From: Lentisphaerota bacterium | GTDB taxonomy: Bacteria; Verrucomicrobiota; Kiritimatiellia; RFP12; UBA3636 | Assembly (NCBI GenBank): GCA_012511845.1 | Contig: JAAZFF010000116.1 | Span: 1-6,855 of the forward strand | Reading direction: 5' to 3' | Length of the DNA stretch: 6,855 bases | Shown here: positions 4,741 through 6,855 of the stretch, one piece after another | Position numbering within the stretch: the stretch's first letter is position 1 | How the letters are laid out: every line of letters starts with the position of its first letter | Notes under the pieces: generated by a model | The model's input: only the letters and a program-made list of their open reading frames with translations | Database searches by the model: none | What the model was told of the DNA's origin: nothing | Position numbers and translations under genes: made by a program

Positions 4741-6855
4741 ACTCTGCCCCTAAACCGTTTACTACAGCGCAGATAAGTGCTCCATGGTGTGTGGTAGCAG
4801 ATGGCAAGGGGCGTATATTTGTATCAGACCAGGGAGCCACCGGCATGCATAAGTTTACGCCCGATGGACAGCTCTCGTATCGCTACCTGCGTTCTGAAGC
4901 ACCGGCTTCACATCAGATAAAAATCTTTGACACCGACGGAAAACTACTTTTCACTATGGGGCAGAAAGGCGGACGTAGTGAAGGCAGCTACAATGTGGCA
5001 GACTTCATGCAGCCTGCAGGTCTTGCATTCGATAATCACGGACGCCTTTGGGTAAGCGAATTTTCTCAAACACCGAAGCGTGTTACCGTGTGGAATGTGG
5101 GAGCGGATTCCGCTGAAATTGCAGCTGAGTTTTTAGGTCCGGCAATGTATGGCGGAGCGGCAGCCATGATTGATAAAAAGCGTCCGTGGGAGCTACTCGA
5201 CATCAATTATGGCACCATGTTTAATATCAATCTCAATACATGTTCATTCAATGTCAAATCCATACCGCATTATCCATTAGACTTTTGGAAAGACCAGGGG
5301 CACATGCCTGAACAGCCGTTTTCAGGTAGACCCGGTATTATACGTCAGGTTGGCGACCGTAAATTATCGATGCTGAGTGGAGGTTACATGCACGGCGATG
5401 ATGCTAACTGGTCACCGAATCGTGCATCAGCCAGCGGTCTGGTAGGTATCGGTGAATACGTTGGGGATCGCTTCATGATCCGTGCCGCAATAGGTACAAT
5501 TTCCGGCTGGATGCGTGCACGCTCTCTTATGTCCAGGCGTGACAACCCGTGGCTGGCGGCACCATTTATGGAAGCCGCAAAACGACTTCCGGAGTGGCAA
5601 GAATATGCGCACAGGATGGGTATCGAAGAAGATGCACAGGATGTGCCGCATTGGGAACACAAACGGGGTGCGCCATTTTTTACAGCTGTGAGATGGCCGG
5701 TTGAAATAAACGGTGTTATATGGATAGACAGCAATGGAGACTGCCGGGTTCAACCGGAAGAAATAGAGTTCTTTGAGTCAGGATTCGGATCGAGTTGGAC
5801 ATTCGACGATTCCATGAATATTTACTGGCATAACGACCCGAAGCGTTATGGCGGTGAAGGAGGTACATTTGTCCTGCCACATACAGGTTTCAATGAAACA
5901 GGAGCACCACTCTATCGTGCACAAAACATCCGTAAAATCAGCAATACACTTATAGATATATATCACATCGGCTCAGATGGCTCATTGCTGGAAAAAGCGG
6001 CTTTGAGAAATAATGACGGCACATTGCGCTGGTCATACCCATGGTCACCTAAAGGAATCAGAAGCCTCGGAAAAGACAGTCGCAAAACTCTCAAGCCCGG
6101 GAGCATGTGGCGTATAAGCAACGTACATGGCGTTGTAGATGTCCCCGGTCTGGGTGAAGTTTATGCAGTACACAGTATAGACGGCATGAAGTACTTCCTG
6201 ACTCGTGATGATGGTCTTTTTATCGGCTCATTATTCAAGCCATACGCTTTTGCCCCGGGGTGGGACGAAATTCCGGGCGCAATACCGGGAACAGATTTGA
6301 ACGACTACTCTCTGCAGGATGAGTGCTTCAATGCACACTTTGTCCGCTCTGATGAAACCGCTTATGGTTTTAAAAAAGGAGCTTACTATCTGCTCGGCAT
6401 GAGTCGTTCAGCTATAGTTGAGGTTGCCGGACTCGATAAAGTACACCGTTTCAAGGGAGGAGAGTTTACTCTCAAGGCTGATACCGGATTGTTTGGCAGG
6501 GAAGAATACTTTGATCCTGCTGAGGCATTTGTGCCCACAATTGCAGTTCGCAAAACAGACCCGCTCCGCGTGATGAAAAGCCGGCCCGGAATCGATATCT
6601 TTCGTGGCAAAGCAGAAGATTGGATGAACAATATAGCCCGCGCCGGATACGATTCGCGAGGTATTCACTTCAAGATTGAGGTGCGCGGCAGTAAAACATC
6701 TTTCAAAAACAGCGGAGAGGATATTACACGACTCTTTACAAGCGGTGACTGTATAGACATACAGCTCCAGTCCCCAAAACTGGGTACTCTCCGGTTTGTA
6801 ACGGCAATGAGCGGTGATAAACCCGTTACTGTAAGTATGTGCTACAACGGTGCCC
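4740..6855 (+). CDS. NHL beta-propeller / EF-hand-like / CBM9-like protein, 5'-truncated and running off the window
   Basis: More than 700 codons without a stop. The frame is open from 4608, but recognisable homology starts near 4740. Order of parts: NHL-type propeller strands ADGKGRIFVSD and QIKIFDTDGKLLFTMG, then QPAGLAFDNHGRLWVSE and PKRVTVWN (about 4779-5095), followed by FLGPAMYGG; a middle region; an EF-hand-like loop (5727-5762); a further propeller-like part with SYPWSP and FLTRDDGLFIG; and a CBM9-like (DOMON-type) beta-sandwich from about 6590, seen in GIHFKIEVRG, FKNSGEDITRLFTSGDCIDIQLQ and KPVTVSMCY. This architecture is known from secreted Lentisphaerae and Planctomycetes proteins, often near polysaccharide-utilisation genes; the ligand is unknown. 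No start codon or signal peptide belongs to it. Internal restarts (GTG 4791, ATG 4845) would give an unexported product. The C-terminus lies beyond 6855. Probably a remnant or the 3' half of a fused gene. Confidence 0.75.
4831..4847 (+). promoter_or_regulatory. Possible internal translation restart (AGGGAG + ATG 4845)
   Basis: AGGGAG at 4831-4836 lies eight bases before an in-frame ATG at 4845, the strongest Shine-Dalgarno-like site on the plus strand near the junction. Gene-finders may therefore start the propeller gene here. The product would begin MHKFTPDG in the middle of a propeller strand with no signal peptide, so this is likely a chance match or an artefactual start rather than the original one. 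Confidence 0.35.
4895..4910. repeat. Perfect short inverted repeat inside the propeller
   Basis: TGAAGC (4895-4900) and GCTTCA (4905-4910) are exact reverse complements around the loop ACCG. It encodes the SEAPAS stretch, exactly where one NHL repeat seems to lack its middle (between KFTPDGQLSYRYL and HQIKIFDTDG). It could be a scar or hotspot of a small in-frame deletion, or chance. Confidence 0.5.
5727..5762 (+). other. EF-hand-like calcium-binding loop in the propeller protein
   Basis: The twelve residues DSNGDCRVQPEE place D, N and D at loop positions 1, 3 and 5, a hydrophobic V at 8 and E at 12, matching the EF-hand/dockerin-type loop. The usual glycine at position 6 is replaced by cysteine. 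Preceded by WI and followed by IEFF. Calcium binding is inferred from the pattern; related propeller proteins carry a similar D-x-N-G-D-G loop here. Confidence 0.6.
6590..6855 (+). other. CBM9-like (DOMON-type) domain, cut by the window end
   Basis: A W-x-x-N-x-A opening (from 6621), strand GIHFKIEVRG, the family-typical F-x-N-x-G-x-D-x-x-x-L-F-x-x-G-D-x-I-D-I-Q-L block, and a closing KPVTVSMCY strand identify a carbohydrate-binding-module-9-like beta-sandwich. In related proteins this block reads much the same (L-F-K-T-G-D-A-V-D-L-Q-L). CBM9 domains bind sugar chain ends, but the ligand in these propeller proteins is not known. The final strands lie beyond the window. Confidence 0.6.

Noticed and set aside
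4721..4745. Programmed +1 frameshift at GGG-TGA linking the two frames
   Set aside because: The shift direction fits (+1, stop codon in the A site), but there is no upstream Shine-Dalgarno-like stimulator as in prfB, and the downstream protein also lacks its expected N-terminal region, which frameshifting would not explain.
5384..5753. Minus-strand frames opposite the propeller gene (also 5778-5966 and 6386-6668)
   Set aside because: They lie antisense to a long plus-strand frame with clear NHL, EF-hand and CBM9-like patterns; their translations are rich in Cys, His and Arg and show no family signature.

Overview
The window looks like chromosomal DNA of a Gram-negative bacterium, most likely from the Planctomycetes-Verrucomicrobia-Lentisphaerae (PVC) group; Lentisphaerota or Kiritimatiellota fit best. 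This placement is inferred from protein style. The right half encodes a secreted protein that opens like the autotransporter-associated beta-strand proteins common in those phyla. It also encodes an NHL-propeller protein with an EF-hand-like loop and a CBM9-like domain, a combination I associate with Lentisphaerae and Planctomycetes. No rRNA, tRNA, CRISPR array or transposase was found.

Left margin (1-264): no convincing gene. It holds a likely plus-strand terminator hairpin (70-91), a short period-6 tandem repeat (115-133), and scattered direct and inverted copies of a CGTGTAC motif (128-204).

Minus-strand operon (3809 down to 265): three tightly packed genes. The first encodes a fusion of D-aminoacyl-tRNA deacylase (Dtd) with a GNAT acetyltransferase. 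The second overlaps it by 11 nt and encodes an unrecognised exported protein that looks like an outer-membrane beta-barrel. The third starts about 10 nt after the second and encodes a class I SAM-dependent methyltransferase of the Methyltransf_32 type. Translation quality control, a putative RNA or protein methyltransferase and an envelope protein are therefore probably co-transcribed. The AT-rich divergent gap at 3810-4039 must hold the promoters for both directions.

Plus-strand right half (4040-6855): a secreted beta-strand-repeat protein starts normally but stops after 232 codons, just past its first clear repeat. A different frame, open without a stop from 4608 to the window end, then encodes the NHL/EF-hand/CBM9-like protein. 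That second protein has no start codon, signal peptide or usual N-terminal part. The frame and domain type change together within about 4700-4740. The best explanations are two large surface-protein genes joined by a deletion or recombination, a frameshifted fusion gene, or a chimeric assembly. This junction and the Dtd-GNAT fusion are the two most notable features. I did not find a clearly new multi-gene defence or metabolic system.
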